This document shows, piece after piece, positions 51,636 through 60,430 of a stretch of 64,000 nucleotides of DNA. The position numbers were made by a program, and so were the translations under genes. Each line of letters opens with the position of its first letter. Position 1 is the first letter of the stretch. The stretch is from the NCBI RefSeq assembly GCF_005405085.1, contig NZ_BJDJ01000001.1:206165-270164 (forward strand), in the 5' to 3' direction. The notes under the pieces are model-generated. The model was given only the letters and a program-made list of their open reading frames with translations. It was not told the DNA's origin and did not search any database. This DNA comes from Lactiplantibacillus daowaiensis (GTDB taxonomy: Bacteria > Bacillota > Bacilli > Lactobacillales > Lactobacillaceae).

Positions 51636-51695
51636 GAAATTTATCAATTTTTAGAATGCCGGTTTAAAGGCATTTATAGCCATATACTTTTAAAA

Positions 51696-51705
51696 GACTA
51701 TACAA
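51696..51705 (-). promoter_or_regulatory. Candidate GntR operator (operon side)
   Basis: On the minus strand TTGTATAGTC, 15 bases upstream of the -35 of the GH1/PTS operon. Confidence 0.4.
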
Positions 51706-51720
51706 ATTTAATCAAAAGGA

Positions 51721-51775
51721 TTGTTTTTAGTTTAATTTGCGGTTATACTCAATGTTGTTAAGGAAAGCGCTTCCT
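51721..51775 (+). promoter_or_regulatory. Beta-glucoside operon promoter and downstream cre
   Basis: TTGTTT (51721-51726), 17 bases, TATACT (51744-51749). AGGAAAGCGCTTCCT (51761-51775), a palindromic cre-like site with an AAAGCGCTT core, lies just after the predicted start and could act as a roadblock. Confidence 0.6.
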
Positions 51776-51804
51776 GAAAAGATTGGTTTAGATTGGAGGA
51801 AATT

Positions 51805-53187
51805 ATGGAAGTTTCACGTAGAATGCCCAAAGATTTCTTCTGGGGGAATTCAGTTTCAAGTATGCAAACTGAAGGGGCCTGGAATATCGATGGTAAGGGC
51901 CAATCGGTCTATGATGTGCGCCCAGCCACTGAGCACACTGCGGATTGGCACGATGCTATCGACGAATATCATCGCTACGACGAAGATTTGGATTTGATGC
52001 AAGCTATGCATATGAATATGTATCGCATCCAAATCTCTTGGTCGCGGGTGGTGCCCGATGGTGACGGTGAATTCAACCCAGCTGGAATTGCCTTTTATGA
52101 CCGCTTGGTTGATGGGATGCTTAAACGCGGCATCACGCCGATGATCTGTTTATATCATTTTGATATGCCATTAGCGTTAGCCCAAAAAGAAAACGGATTC
52201 ATGTCACGTCACACGGTTGATGCGTTCGTCCGTTTTGGGAAAAAGATGATTGAACACTTCGCTGACCGGGTCAAATATTGGATCACGTTCAACGAACATA
52301 ACTTGTACTTTACCAGTGAAGTATTCAATATTTCAGGGTACGAACACGGGGATCGGTCATTAAACGATCTTTACACCATTTTCCATCATACGATGTTGGC
52401 CCATGCGCAACTCGATGCGTTTGTTCACAGTCACTACGATGATGTGCAATTTGGTGGCATGATTGCTTATACACCAGTCTACCCGGCTACTTCCAAACCC
52501 AATGATGTTTTCGCCGCCCGGCAATTAGATCAATTCTTAAATAATAATTTGAATGATGCATTCGTACATGGCCACTACGCTCACGAAGTCTTAACCTTTA
52601 TCAACAATCACGATATCGATTATGACCACCAAGTTGGTGATGACCAAATTTTGGCCGCCATGCATGCCGATTTCTTAGCCTTTAGCTATTATCGCACGAC
52701 GACGATCAATGCCGACAAAGTGCCTGCGGGTACCGCGCCGAACCATTATTTGGACTATGGAATGGAATCAAATCGCTTCCTTAAAGCTAACCAGTGGGGC
52801 TGGACGATTGATCCGCTGGGATTCCGCAACATGATCACCGATCTCTATAATCGCTACGACGTGCCCGTCTTCCCAATCGAAAATGGGATTGGCTTAGAAG
52901 AGCACTGGGATGGTGAACACATGATTGAAGATGACTTACGCATCCAATATCATCGTGATCACATCGCCGCGATGAAAGATGCGATGTTCTTAGATGGCGC
53001 AAAAGTCTTGGGTTACTTGGGCTGGGGGCTCATCGATATTCCAAGTTCACATGCCGACATCGAAAAACGTTACGGGGTCGTTTATGTCAATCGCAGTAAC
53101 CATGATTTAAAGGACCTCAAACGAGTGCCAAAGAAGTCCTATTACTGGCTACAGTCAGTTTTAGCAAAAAATGGAGATGAATTGTAA
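51805..53187 (+). CDS. 6-phospho-beta-glucosidase, GH1
   Basis: A 460-residue GH1 enzyme. I chose the ATG at 51805 after GGAGGAAATT. The acid/base Glu164 is in TFNEHN (the usual TFNEP or TLNEP varies here to His) and the nucleophile Glu359 in PIENGIG. SSHADIEKRYGVVYVN (414-429) carries the Ser, Lys and Tyr that bind the 6-phosphate in phospho-glucosidases. It hydrolyses aryl-beta-glucoside or cellobiose phosphates delivered by the PTS encoded next. The stop codon overlaps the start of the EIIC gene (TAATG). Confidence 0.9.
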   Translation: MEVSRRMPKDFFWGNSVSSMQTEGAWNIDGKGQSVYDVRPATEHTADWHDAIDEYHRYDEDLDLMQAMHMNMYRIQISWSRVVPDGDGEFNPAGIAFYDRLVDGMLKRGITPMICLYHFDMPLALAQKENGFMSRHTVDAFVRFGKKMIEHFADRVKYWITFNEHNLYFTSEVFNISGYEHGDRSLNDLYTIFHHTMLAHAQLDAFVHSHYDDVQFGGMIAYTPVYPATSKPNDVFAARQLDQFLNNNLNDAFVHGHYAHEVLTFINNHDIDYDHQVGDDQILAAMHADFLAFSYYRTTTINADKVPAGTAPNHYLDYGMESNRFLKANQWGWTIDPLGFRNMITDLYNRYDVPVFPIENGIGLEEHWDGEHMIEDDLRIQYHRDHIAAMKDAMFLDGAKVLGYLGWGLIDIPSSHADIEKRYGVVYVNRSNHDLKDLKRVPKKSYYWLQSVLAKNGDEL

Positions 53188-54665
53188 TGGAAAACAGCAA
53201 TAGCAGTAACAGTGCTTTTAGTAATTTCATTAACAACAAAATTTTGCCACCGGTCATGAAGTTCGTTAATACCCGTCCGGTCAAGGCTTTACAAGATGGG
53301 ATGGTTTACGCCTTACCATTTATCATTATTGGGTCAGTCTTCTTGATCTTATCAAACGTGCCAATTCCAGCCGTTGCCGCCGTTTTAAAGGCTTCTGGTT
53401 GGGCCGCCTTCTTTAACCAAGCATATACCGCGACCTTTGCGATTATGTCAGTTTGGGCCGCCGTTGGGATTGCCTACGTATATGTTCGTAACGAAGGTTA
53501 TGAACCCCTCCCTGCTGGGTTGACCTCACTTGCCACTTTCTTTCTTTTGCAAACGCTTTCGATTGACAATCCGTTAACGGCTGCCATGGGTAAAGCTGGT
53601 GCTGGGATCACTAACGCCGCTGGTAATGTGGTGATGTCTGGTTCAGCTGTTAGCGCCAATATCGATAAGTTACCTAAAGCCTTACAAGGGTTCTTAACCA
53701 CGCCAGTTAGTGGGGTTATCAACTTAACTTGGCTCGGTGGTCAAGGGATGGTTGCCGCCATCATTATCGGGATTTTAGTTGGTTGGGCTTACTCCGCAAT
53801 GTTACATGCTGGTTGGAAGATCACCTTACCAGAACAAGTCCCTGCAAGTGTTGCTGGTCAATTTACAGCCATGATTCCTGCCGGTGTCATCATTACTGGT
53901 TCAATGTTAATTTACGCGGCCATTGATTTCTTTGGCAAGACCGATTTATTGCAATTAATCTATAAATTATTACAAACCCCATTACAAGGGTTATCAGATT
54001 CACTTGGCGGTGCCTTAGTCATTGCCTTCTTAGTCCCATTCTTCTGGTTCTTTGGGGTCCATGGTGGGTTAATCATGGGGGCCATCACCAGTGGGTTATT
54101 AATTCCTAACACGGCCGACAACGCAGCTTTATATAAAGCTGGCAAATTGACTGTTGCTAATGGCGCCCACATTGTTACCAACGAATTCTACAACAACTTC
54201 ATTAACTTAACTGGTTCTGGGATTACCATTGGGTTGGTTATCTTTACTATTTTCGCCGCTCATTCTGTCCAATTGAAGACCATTGGGAAGATTGAATTGG
54301 TCCCTGCATTGTTCAACATTAACGAACCATTCTTGTTCGGGTTGCCATTAGTTATGAACCCATTCTTGGCAATTCCATTCTTCTTAACACCAGTTATCGT
54401 TGCTTTATCAACTTACTTGGTTATTTACTTCGGGATCGTGCCACCGTTGAACGGGGTTGCCGCACCATGGACGACACCAGCGATTATTTCAGGGTTCTTG
54501 ATCGGTGGTTGGAAGATGTGTATCTGGCAAACCATCACCTTGGTTATGTCAACGGCCATCTACTTCCCATTTGCTAAGAAGTACGACAAAGTCTTGAAGA
54601 GCCAAGAAGACGCTAAGGCCGCTGCTGAAGCTGCTGCCGGTAATGCCGCTGCTGCCAAAGCCTAA
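53187..54665 (+). CDS. celB: PTS EIIC component, cellobiose/beta-glucoside (lactose family)
   Basis: A 492-residue membrane permease of the lactose/cellobiose EIIC family. About ten hydrophobic segments, the conserved VKALQDGMVYALPFIIIGSV (33-52), and the substrate region NINEPFLFGLPLVMNP (about 380-395) are visible. The C-terminus ends in an unusual Ala-rich tail (EDAKAAAEAAAGNAAAAKA). It is translationally coupled to the GH1 gene and followed by an EIIB gene. The partner EIIA is not encoded here and must be supplied from elsewhere. Confidence 0.9.
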   Translation: MENSNSSNSAFSNFINNKILPPVMKFVNTRPVKALQDGMVYALPFIIIGSVFLILSNVPIPAVAAVLKASGWAAFFNQAYTATFAIMSVWAAVGIAYVYVRNEGYEPLPAGLTSLATFFLLQTLSIDNPLTAAMGKAGAGITNAAGNVVMSGSAVSANIDKLPKALQGFLTTPVSGVINLTWLGGQGMVAAIIIGILVGWAYSAMLHAGWKITLPEQVPASVAGQFTAMIPAGVIITGSMLIYAAIDFFGKTDLLQLIYKLLQTPLQGLSDSLGGALVIAFLVPFFWFFGVHGGLIMGAITSGLLIPNTADNAALYKAGKLTVANGAHIVTNEFYNNFINLTGSGITIGLVIFTIFAAHSVQLKTIGKIELVPALFNINEPFLFGLPLVMNPFLAIPFFLTPVIVALSTYLVIYFGIVPPLNGVAAPWTTPAIISGFLIGGWKMCIWQTITLVMSTAIYFPFAKKYDKVLKSQEDAKAAAEAAAGNAAAAKA

Positions 54666-54696
54666 GTTTTAGGCTGTTTGAAAGGATGAATTGATT

Positions 54697-55023
54697 ATGG
54701 CTGAAAAAATTATCATGTTAGCTTGCTCCGCTGGGATGTCAACGTCCCTCCTCGTTTCAAAGATGCAAGCCGCTGCTAAAGCAGATGGCGTAGATTACAA
54801 AATCTTTGCCACCTCTTCAGCAGATATTGATCATCAATTAGGTTCTGACGAAAAGCCCGATGTCTTGTTACTCGGACCACAGATTCGCTATATGGCTAAC
54901 GATGTCAAAAAGAAGACCGATAAAGCCGGGATTCCAATGGACATCATCAACATGTCAGACTACGGGATGATGAATGGTGAAAACGTCTTAAAGACCGCTG
55001 AAAAGTTATTAGGTGACGCTTAA
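54697..55023 (+). CDS. celA: PTS EIIB component, cellobiose type
   Basis: A 108-residue cytoplasmic phosphocarrier. The phosphorylated Cys is in MLACSAGMSTSLLV (Cys9 from the ATG at 54697). It relays phosphate from an EIIA to the EIIC substrate. The ATG follows AAAGGA by 11 bases. It ends the operon; a parS site begins 4 bases after its stop codon. Confidence 0.9.
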   Translation: MAEKIIMLACSAGMSTSLLVSKMQAAAKADGVDYKIFATSSADIDHQLGSDEKPDVLLLGPQIRYMANDVKKKTDKAGIPMDIINMSDYGMMNGENVLKTAEKLLGDA

Positions 55024-55027
55024 ACCA

Positions 55028-55043
55028 TGTTTCACGTGAAACA
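55028..55043. other. parS: parS centromere site (ParB binding)
   Basis: TGTTTCACGTGAAACA is a perfect 16-bp palindrome identical to the consensus parS of Firmicutes, to which ParB/Spo0J binds and where SMC condensin is loaded. It lies in the short gap between the EIIB stop codon and the convergent terminator. Such sites cluster around oriC, so the window is probably origin-proximal. Confidence 0.88.
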
Positions 55044-55059
55044 TCTCGACACATAAGAT

Positions 55060-55115
55060 AACTAAAAAGGTGCCTCACATCAGTTATTCAACTGGTGTGA
55101 GGCACCTTTTTAGTT
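55060..55115. terminator. Bidirectional intrinsic terminator
   Basis: AACTAAAAAGGTGCCTCACA (55060-55079) pairs with TGTGAGGCACCTTTTTAGTT, extended by CAGTT/ACTG near the loop. Shared by the PTS operon and the convergent flavoprotein gene. Confidence 0.9.
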
Positions 55116-55120
55116 ATGGT

Positions 55121-56971
55121 TTAGTTTTCAACTTTAACCTGCCGTAACGCATCCTTCACCGCACTTTTAAGGGCGCGACTTGACGTTGAGGCCCCTGAGA
55201 CCACGTCAACATCATAACTATTAGCCGCGACCATTTCAGCGGGCAGTTGATCTAAGGCCGCTTGACCGACATCAGCACTCTCACTTTGACGGACCACTTC
55301 GACTTTTTGTAACGTCTGATCAGCATAAGTAATCCGAACGACGACTTGACCACCAATTCCGTTTTCACTAGTCCCTAGATATTGATTAGGGCCAAGTTCA
55401 ATTGTACTTAGATCATCGGCAGCGCTTAAGTTATCACCACCTAAAGTCGTTGGCTTTTGGCTCGCCGACGTCGTCGCATCATTAGCTGCAGCGCTCATTG
55501 GCGTATCAGCCTTAGGTTTAGCCGCATTCTCACCGGCAATCTTCCCAAAGATCAAGCATTCAGCTAGGTTGCCACCGCCTTGATATTGGTTCGCACAAAT
55601 GCCACCGAGTTCACCAGCCCCATATAAATGTGGAATTGGTTGTTGGTTGCTATCCAAGATTTCAGCTTGTGCGTTCCGGCGTGGGCCACCTTGGGTATTC
55701 AACACATCATGAGTCAATGGTGCGGCATAAAATGGGCCAGCGCCAAAAGCCCGCATTGAAGCTGGCTTGCGGCCATACGCATAATCATGCCCCTGGTTGG
55801 CAAAGGTGTTAAAGTCTGAAATTGTTTGCGTCAAGGTCGCCCCATCCGCGTGCATTTGTGTTGCCAACTCGGTTAAGCTGTCCGCTTTTACTAACGTCTG
55901 TAAGAAATCAGCGTATGGGATCTTGGCATCAGCTTTAAACTGGTCCAATTGCGCTTGATCAAAGACCAAGTATGGATGGACATTGGTCCGTGGCACGCGC
56001 CAAGTCCCATGATCGTAAATATGACCATGCCGATTAGGTTCGTCTTCCTTGAAGTAACGACTGCCATCATCACCGACGGTCACAATGCTCCCAGTATAAA
56101 GGTCGGGCCAAGCATTGACGATCAAGCGGGCCCGTTCACCGGCCGGCACATCGAACGCCATCCCATGTAACATGCCTAACGCTTCATAATTTTGCATATG
56201 CCACATATCAGCGCCGACTTCTTCAGCCATCTTGATACCATCACCACGATTATATAGCGTCCCGAGCGGTGCCAAATGATCCGCACCTAAATAGTCCTGA
56301 ACTTGTGCTTGGTTATTTTCAAAGCCACCCATCGCCATTACCACGCCATTTAAGGCCCGCACGTTAATCACATGTTCGTGACGTTCAATCTGAACCCCAA
56401 CAACCGCCTTAGTCAATGGGTCCTGAATCAAATGCTTTGCTGGTGCCTCTAACCAAACATCGATCTTGTCAGCCCGATCAATGACCTTTTGCCGCAAGAT
56501 TTTCCATAAGGCCGCATCAAAGAAGCCCCCATGAACGGTCGTAAAGTCATAACTTTTGACCCCGTCATATTCCGGATATTCAAAGATGGCATCCTTAATG
56601 TTCACATCCGTCGAATCCAAGTCAAAGTTACGCTTAAAGCTAAACGGTTCGACCCCTAAGTAATCACGTACATAGTCGCGCATATTGACCATGCCCTTAA
56701 CATAGGTGTTGATCATCGTTTCATCCAATTGCATTGGTACCGTTAAATTCTGATAGTACGTTTTTAATGCATCAAAGTTATCGCCAGTCCCAATCAATTG
56801 AGCTGAATACCGGGTATTGCCGCCTTCGTGACCATTTGGTGCGACATCCGTTAATAAGACTTTTGCACCCGCATCAGCTGCAAATCGGGCCGCCGTGGCA
56901 CCGGCACCTCCAAATCCTAAAACAATCGTATCGTAAGTCGCATCCCACTTGAGCTTTTCAACATCGACCAT
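55121..56971 (-). CDS. Fumarate-reductase-like flavoprotein with C-terminal FMN-binding domain
   Basis: A 616-residue flavoprotein, cytoplasmic by lack of a signal peptide. The FAD_binding_2 part (about 10-475) has GFGGAGAT (19-26) and the C-terminal FAD segment LYGAGELGGICANQYQGGGN. After a linker (about 480-530) comes an FMN_bind domain ending in DVVSGASTSS; the residue normally flavinylated by ApbE is Ser595 (SGAS) where most relatives have Thr. The family includes fumarate, urocanate and hydroxycinnamate reductases; this protein lacks the NADH-dependent flavin reductase domain of HcrB. It faces a LysR gene that probably induces it. The substrate is likely an unsaturated organic acid used as an electron sink. 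Confidence 0.83.
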   Translation of the reverse strand: MVDVEKLKWDATYDTIVLGFGGAGATAARFAADAGAKVLLTDVAPNGHEGGNTRYSAQLIGTGDNFDALKTYYQNLTVPMQLDETMINTYVKGMVNMRDYVRDYLGVEPFSFKRNFDLDSTDVNIKDAIFEYPEYDGVKSYDFTTVHGGFFDAALWKILRQKVIDRADKIDVWLEAPAKHLIQDPLTKAVVGVQIERHEHVINVRALNGVVMAMGGFENNQAQVQDYLGADHLAPLGTLYNRGDGIKMAEEVGADMWHMQNYEALGMLHGMAFDVPAGERARLIVNAWPDLYTGSIVTVGDDGSRYFKEDEPNRHGHIYDHGTWRVPRTNVHPYLVFDQAQLDQFKADAKIPYADFLQTLVKADSLTELATQMHADGATLTQTISDFNTFANQGHDYAYGRKPASMRAFGAGPFYAAPLTHDVLNTQGGPRRNAQAEILDSNQQPIPHLYGAGELGGICANQYQGGGNLAECLIFGKIAGENAAKPKADTPMSAAANDATTSASQKPTTLGGDNLSAADDLSTIELGPNQYLGTSENGIGGQVVVRITYADQTLQKVEVVRQSESADVGQAALDQLPAEMVAANSYDVDVVSGASTSSRALKSAVKDALRQVKVEN

Positions 56972-57080
56972 CCTGATCAGCCTCCTTCAAAAATTTGTGT
57001 TTAAATTCACAACTAATTTGAACAACTCCATTATGCAATCGCTTACGTGTGTTGTAAAATTACTTTCAACTGGTATCATG

Positions 57081-57096
57081 ATAATAAATTTATTAT
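57081..57096. promoter_or_regulatory. Perfect palindrome in the LysR/flavoprotein divergent region
   Basis: ATAATAAATTTATTAT is a perfect 16-bp inverted repeat that contains T-N11-A, the LysR box form, 48 bases before the LysR start. Confidence 0.5.
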
Positions 57097-57143
57097 TAAA
57101 TTAACAAGATGACATTAAGCCTTATTATGATTGGAGCACTAAC

Positions 57144-58037
57144 ATGGATCAACGTCTCGGCGACTTCTTAGCCGCCATTGAAACTACCGGTAATATGACG
57201 AAAGCTGCACAAAGTCTCTTCATTACCCAACCTTATATTAGTCAAACGATCAGTCGCGCAGAAGTCGAATTACAAGTTGCCCTCATTAACCGGGCCCATC
57301 AGCCACTGACCTTAACGTACGCGGGAAAACGCGTTTTAACTTACTTACAAGCACAACATCAATTACAAGAAGCGATGCAACAAGAATTAAAGCAATTAAC
57401 CAATCATGCGGCCGGTTCCCTCACCTTAGCCATCAATCAACCGTTAGCTGAAGAATGGCTACCGCAAATCCTGCCCGCCCTTTACAGTCAATTCCCCCAG
57501 CTACACTTAAACGTGCAAGAAATGACGACTAGTGATGCTGAGCAGTTATTGCCAGCTGGTAAAATCGATGTCTTTATTGGCAAAGCCATCCATGACAATC
57601 GCTTAGCCTACCAGCCCATTGGCCGCACGCAACTGGCATTAGTGGTCCCACAAAGCATTGCCATTAAGCCCCAACCGCAACAACCACTAGCCGCACTGAC
57701 CAATCAAAATTTCATTCGCATTATGGCACCCTCACGTTTCCAAGAAATGGTTGATCACTATTTTCAAGATAATGGGATTACCGTTATCAATCGCTTAGAA
57801 GTCCCCAATTCTCACGTGGCTTTGGCCTTTGCACTAGCCCAACTTGGCAGCATGATTACTGGGTTCAAAGATGCACAGGCCGCTCAAAGTGCGCATCCTC
57901 ATCAACTACAAGTCTTTCCGATTCCAACTGACCAAGTGGTCTTAGACATGGGCATTTCATATCCGGTTCACCGACACAGCGCGATAATGACGAAGTTGGT
58001 CCAACTCGCCACCACGATTTTACCGACGCTAGCCTAA
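57144..58037 (+). CDS. LysR-type regulator of the flavoprotein gene
   Basis: A 297-residue LTTR. The N-terminal HTH reads MTKAAQSLFITQPYISQTIS (about residues 18-37), followed by an effector domain (about 88-290). It is divergent from the FMN-containing flavoprotein gene with 172 bases between, the standard layout for a substrate-sensing activator. A TTGGAG sequence precedes the ATG by 7 bases. Confidence 0.83.
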   Translation: MDQRLGDFLAAIETTGNMTKAAQSLFITQPYISQTISRAEVELQVALINRAHQPLTLTYAGKRVLTYLQAQHQLQEAMQQELKQLTNHAAGSLTLAINQPLAEEWLPQILPALYSQFPQLHLNVQEMTTSDAEQLLPAGKIDVFIGKAIHDNRLAYQPIGRTQLALVVPQSIAIKPQPQQPLAALTNQNFIRIMAPSRFQEMVDHYFQDNGITVINRLEVPNSHVALAFALAQLGSMITGFKDAQAAQSAHPHQLQVFPIPTDQVVLDMGISYPVHRHSAIMTKLVQLATTILPTLA

Positions 58038-58070
58038 AAAAGCCGCCGCAAAAAAATGCGACGGCTTTTT
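58035..58070. terminator. Bidirectional intrinsic terminator
   Basis: AAAAAAGCCGCCGCA pairs with TGCGACGGCTTTTT around an A-rich loop; shared by the LysR gene and the convergent gene. Confidence 0.8.
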
Positions 58071-58107
58071 GTCTTCAATTTCACCATTTTTTACTGATTA
58101 GTCAAAA

Positions 58108-59625
58108 TTAAGATTTTAGCAACCATTGTAGTTGTGCCAATGCCGCTTGGTGGTCTGCTGAACTGTGCTGGGCCACATAATAATAGGTCAACGTTTCGCG
58201 ATACATCGCTTGTCGGGCAGCTTTGAGCTGATAATAGCGATCAAAAGTTGTCACAAAAACTGAAGCTGACGCACTAGCCGCTAATTCGCGATCACAAAAT
58301 TGTCGTAATTCCGCTTTACTCAACCGGGTCCGAACGATCGGCGCTAAGTCTGGCTGGGCCGTTAGCCGGGCCAGTAATGCCGTTTTTAATGCTGAAGCGG
58401 GGTGTCGCTCTAATGATGCCTTGATAGTCGTACTTGTCGTTAATGCTGCCAACGCTTGTAAATCAGCTAGTGCTAAAACTTGCCCCCATCGGGTGGATAA
58501 TAAACGTTGCCAATCCGAAATTTGTGCTGCTTGTTGATGATACGTCCAACCCCAACAACTATTGAACACATCATCATAAAAGCGAGTCGTTTGTTGTTGA
58601 TCCAATTGCTGCGTCACTTGATTCAAATCTTGTACAAAATCGCGTTTTAGCATCGCTAAGCGACGGACTTGAATTTGACCAGTCTGCGCATACTCGGCCA
58701 CGATGACGCCAAATTGATACGCATTCAACAATGGTCGCCCTTTCACCGGCGAATTCAGTTCGCTGAACTTTTCACGGGCAAGCGATCGTTCGGGGCGTAA
58801 CACGATGATGGTCGCCAATTGCCGCAAATATCGCTGATACGCTGGACTAGTCCGCAACTGTTGTTCGGCGTTAACTGCCGCGGTCTGAGCCGCTTGACGG
58901 ACTTGGGTTTGTGCTGCTTGGGCCTGCGCTTTAGTCGTCGCAACCCGATCAGCAATCACTTGTTTTTCTTGGGCGACTAGCTGATCATACGTCGTTAAAG
59001 TAGGGCGTAATTCAGTTAACGGCAAGGCCGTCGTCCGGCGGCGCAAATAAGTCGTTACCGTCGTATTGGTCGTCGTTTGCACTTGCCGCACTTGTGGTTG
59101 CCAGTCACTTGGCAATTGTGGTAACAGCGGCTTGGTAAACATGATTGTCGGTACGGTTGGCGCTTGCGCCGTTAACCGTTGATATTGGGCTACCGCATAG
59201 AAGTTTTCTTCAGTTGTAATAACCATTAAATAACGGGTTTCCGCATTCATAAACTTCTTGACACATTCAGACCCCACGACCAATTCACGCTGGTCGTGCT
59301 TATTTTGCACATGATATTCGTAGCGGACCGGCTTATGACAGAGTTCGCAATGTTGCCAAGCCTGCCGATCATCATTTTGGTTAATAACATATGGTAAACT
59401 AGCCAACAACTGCCATTCATGACTACAAGCCGTTAACCAGTCCGCATGGTCATGCATGATCAAATTGCGGACCGTTGGTTGTAAAAAGTCGCTATCCGCT
59501 TTAACCGTCACATGATCATATAGTAACCGATTGATTTGTTTTAAAGTCGTTTGACGTCGCGCTTGTTCACTCAACCGGAAGAAACGATTCTCGGCTGGGG
59601 TAATTAATGTTGTAGGCTGTGCCAT
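58108..59625 (-). CDS. Large hypothetical protein with CxxC motif
   Basis: A 505-residue soluble protein. I chose the ATG at 59625, 5 bases after GGAGGG; a GTG 15 bases upstream overlaps that site. Near residues 93-128 lies CELCHKP ... SECVKKFM, a Cys-x2-Cys plus a distant Cys that looks like a treble-clef or zinc-ribbon element of the kind that opens proteins beginning with a gate-keeper zinc site. The middle (about 210-280) is Ala/Gln/Thr-rich and probably coiled coil; the C-terminal third is helical. No catalytic motif or family is recognised. It stands alone. Confidence 0.68.
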   Translation of the reverse strand: MAQPTTLITPAENRFFRLSEQARRQTTLKQINRLLYDHVTVKADSDFLQPTVRNLIMHDHADWLTACSHEWQLLASLPYVINQNDDRQAWQHCELCHKPVRYEYHVQNKHDQRELVVGSECVKKFMNAETRYLMVITTEENFYAVAQYQRLTAQAPTVPTIMFTKPLLPQLPSDWQPQVRQVQTTTNTTVTTYLRRRTTALPLTELRPTLTTYDQLVAQEKQVIADRVATTKAQAQAAQTQVRQAAQTAAVNAEQQLRTSPAYQRYLRQLATIIVLRPERSLAREKFSELNSPVKGRPLLNAYQFGVIVAEYAQTGQIQVRRLAMLKRDFVQDLNQVTQQLDQQQTTRFYDDVFNSCWGWTYHQQAAQISDWQRLLSTRWGQVLALADLQALAALTTSTTIKASLERHPASALKTALLARLTAQPDLAPIVRTRLSKAELRQFCDRELAASASASVFVTTFDRYYQLKAARQAMYRETLTYYYVAQHSSADHQAALAQLQWLLKS

Positions 59626-59843
59626 GAAATCCCTCCTCACTAAAAAACTAACTTTCTTAGCATAGCATATTCTGACGCTTAACTCAGTCTCGTGGTTTGT
59701 TGACTAAGTATAATTCTGATAATAATGAGGTTTTATAAAGGTTTACTTAAGCCGCCATTTGTCAATCGGTTAATCGTTATTAATCACGTTAATTAGCCTA
59801 ACAACGCTAACAGCCAAATTTTCAACTTTATCTTGGTGAAAGA

Positions 59844-59872
59844 TTGCAGCCTAAAAATTAAGGTGCTAAACT
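59844..59872 (+). promoter_or_regulatory. Promoter of the small secreted protein
   Basis: TTGCAG (59844-59849), 17 bases, TAAACT (59867-59872), with an extended -10 TGC. Start predicted near 59879. Confidence 0.5.
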
Positions 59873-59918
59873 GTCCTTGTTTCAACGAACTAGTACATTA
59901 TATTTAAGGGGGATTTTC

Positions 59919-60371
59919 ATGATGAAAAAAATTAATGTATTGTTAGCCACTGTCGCTTTGGCTTTACCATTAGCCGCGGCACCTTTAACTTCGGCAACCA
60001 CGTTAGTCGCTAACGCCGCTACTAAGACGACGGCTAAAAAAGCAACCGCTAAAAAGAAGACCACGACTAAGGCTAAGACCACAACTTACACATTAAAGAA
60101 GGCCACCTCCATCAAGAAGACGGCTTATCATGCTAAGAAGGCTGGCGCTAAATACACCATCACATTCGCTGCTGATCAGGCTAAGGCAACCGTCAAGACT
60201 TCTAAGACTAAGCTTTCAACTAAACAAACTTATACGGCCGCTAAAAAAGTCGAATTAACAACTGGTAAGAAGGGTGCCAAGACGGTCACCTACTTACACC
60301 TCAAGAACAGCAAAGGTGCTTACGCTGGTTGGGCGAAGGCTTCCGAATTAACTGCCGGTGCTTTAAAGTAA
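59919..60371 (+). CDS. Small secreted Lys/Thr-rich protein
   Basis: A 150-residue exported protein. Two ATG codons follow AAGGGGG; the first is reported. The signal peptide covers about residues 1-33 and ends at NA-A-type sites (LVANAATK). A very basic Lys/Thr/Ala stretch follows (about 34-60), then a compact domain (about 62-150) ending in GAYAGWAKASELTAG that resembles the small SH3-like or SLAP-type wall-binding domains of lactobacilli. The strong positive charge suits binding to teichoic acids. The function is unknown. Confidence 0.72.
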   Translation: MMKKINVLLATVALALPLAAAPLTSATTLVANAATKTTAKKATAKKKTTTKAKTTTYTLKKATSIKKTAYHAKKAGAKYTITFAADQAKATVKTSKTKLSTKQTYTAAKKVELTTGKKGAKTVTYLHLKNSKGAYAGWAKASELTAGALK

Positions 60372-60381
60372 TCACCAACAC

Positions 60382-60417
60382 AAAAAAACGCATCGTCGCG
60401 ATGACGATGCGTTTTTT
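60382..60417. terminator. Bidirectional intrinsic terminator
   Basis: AAAAAAACGCATCGTC pairs with GACGATGCGTTTTTT around GCGAT. Confidence 0.88.
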
Positions 60418-60430
60418 GCTGACCAAATTG

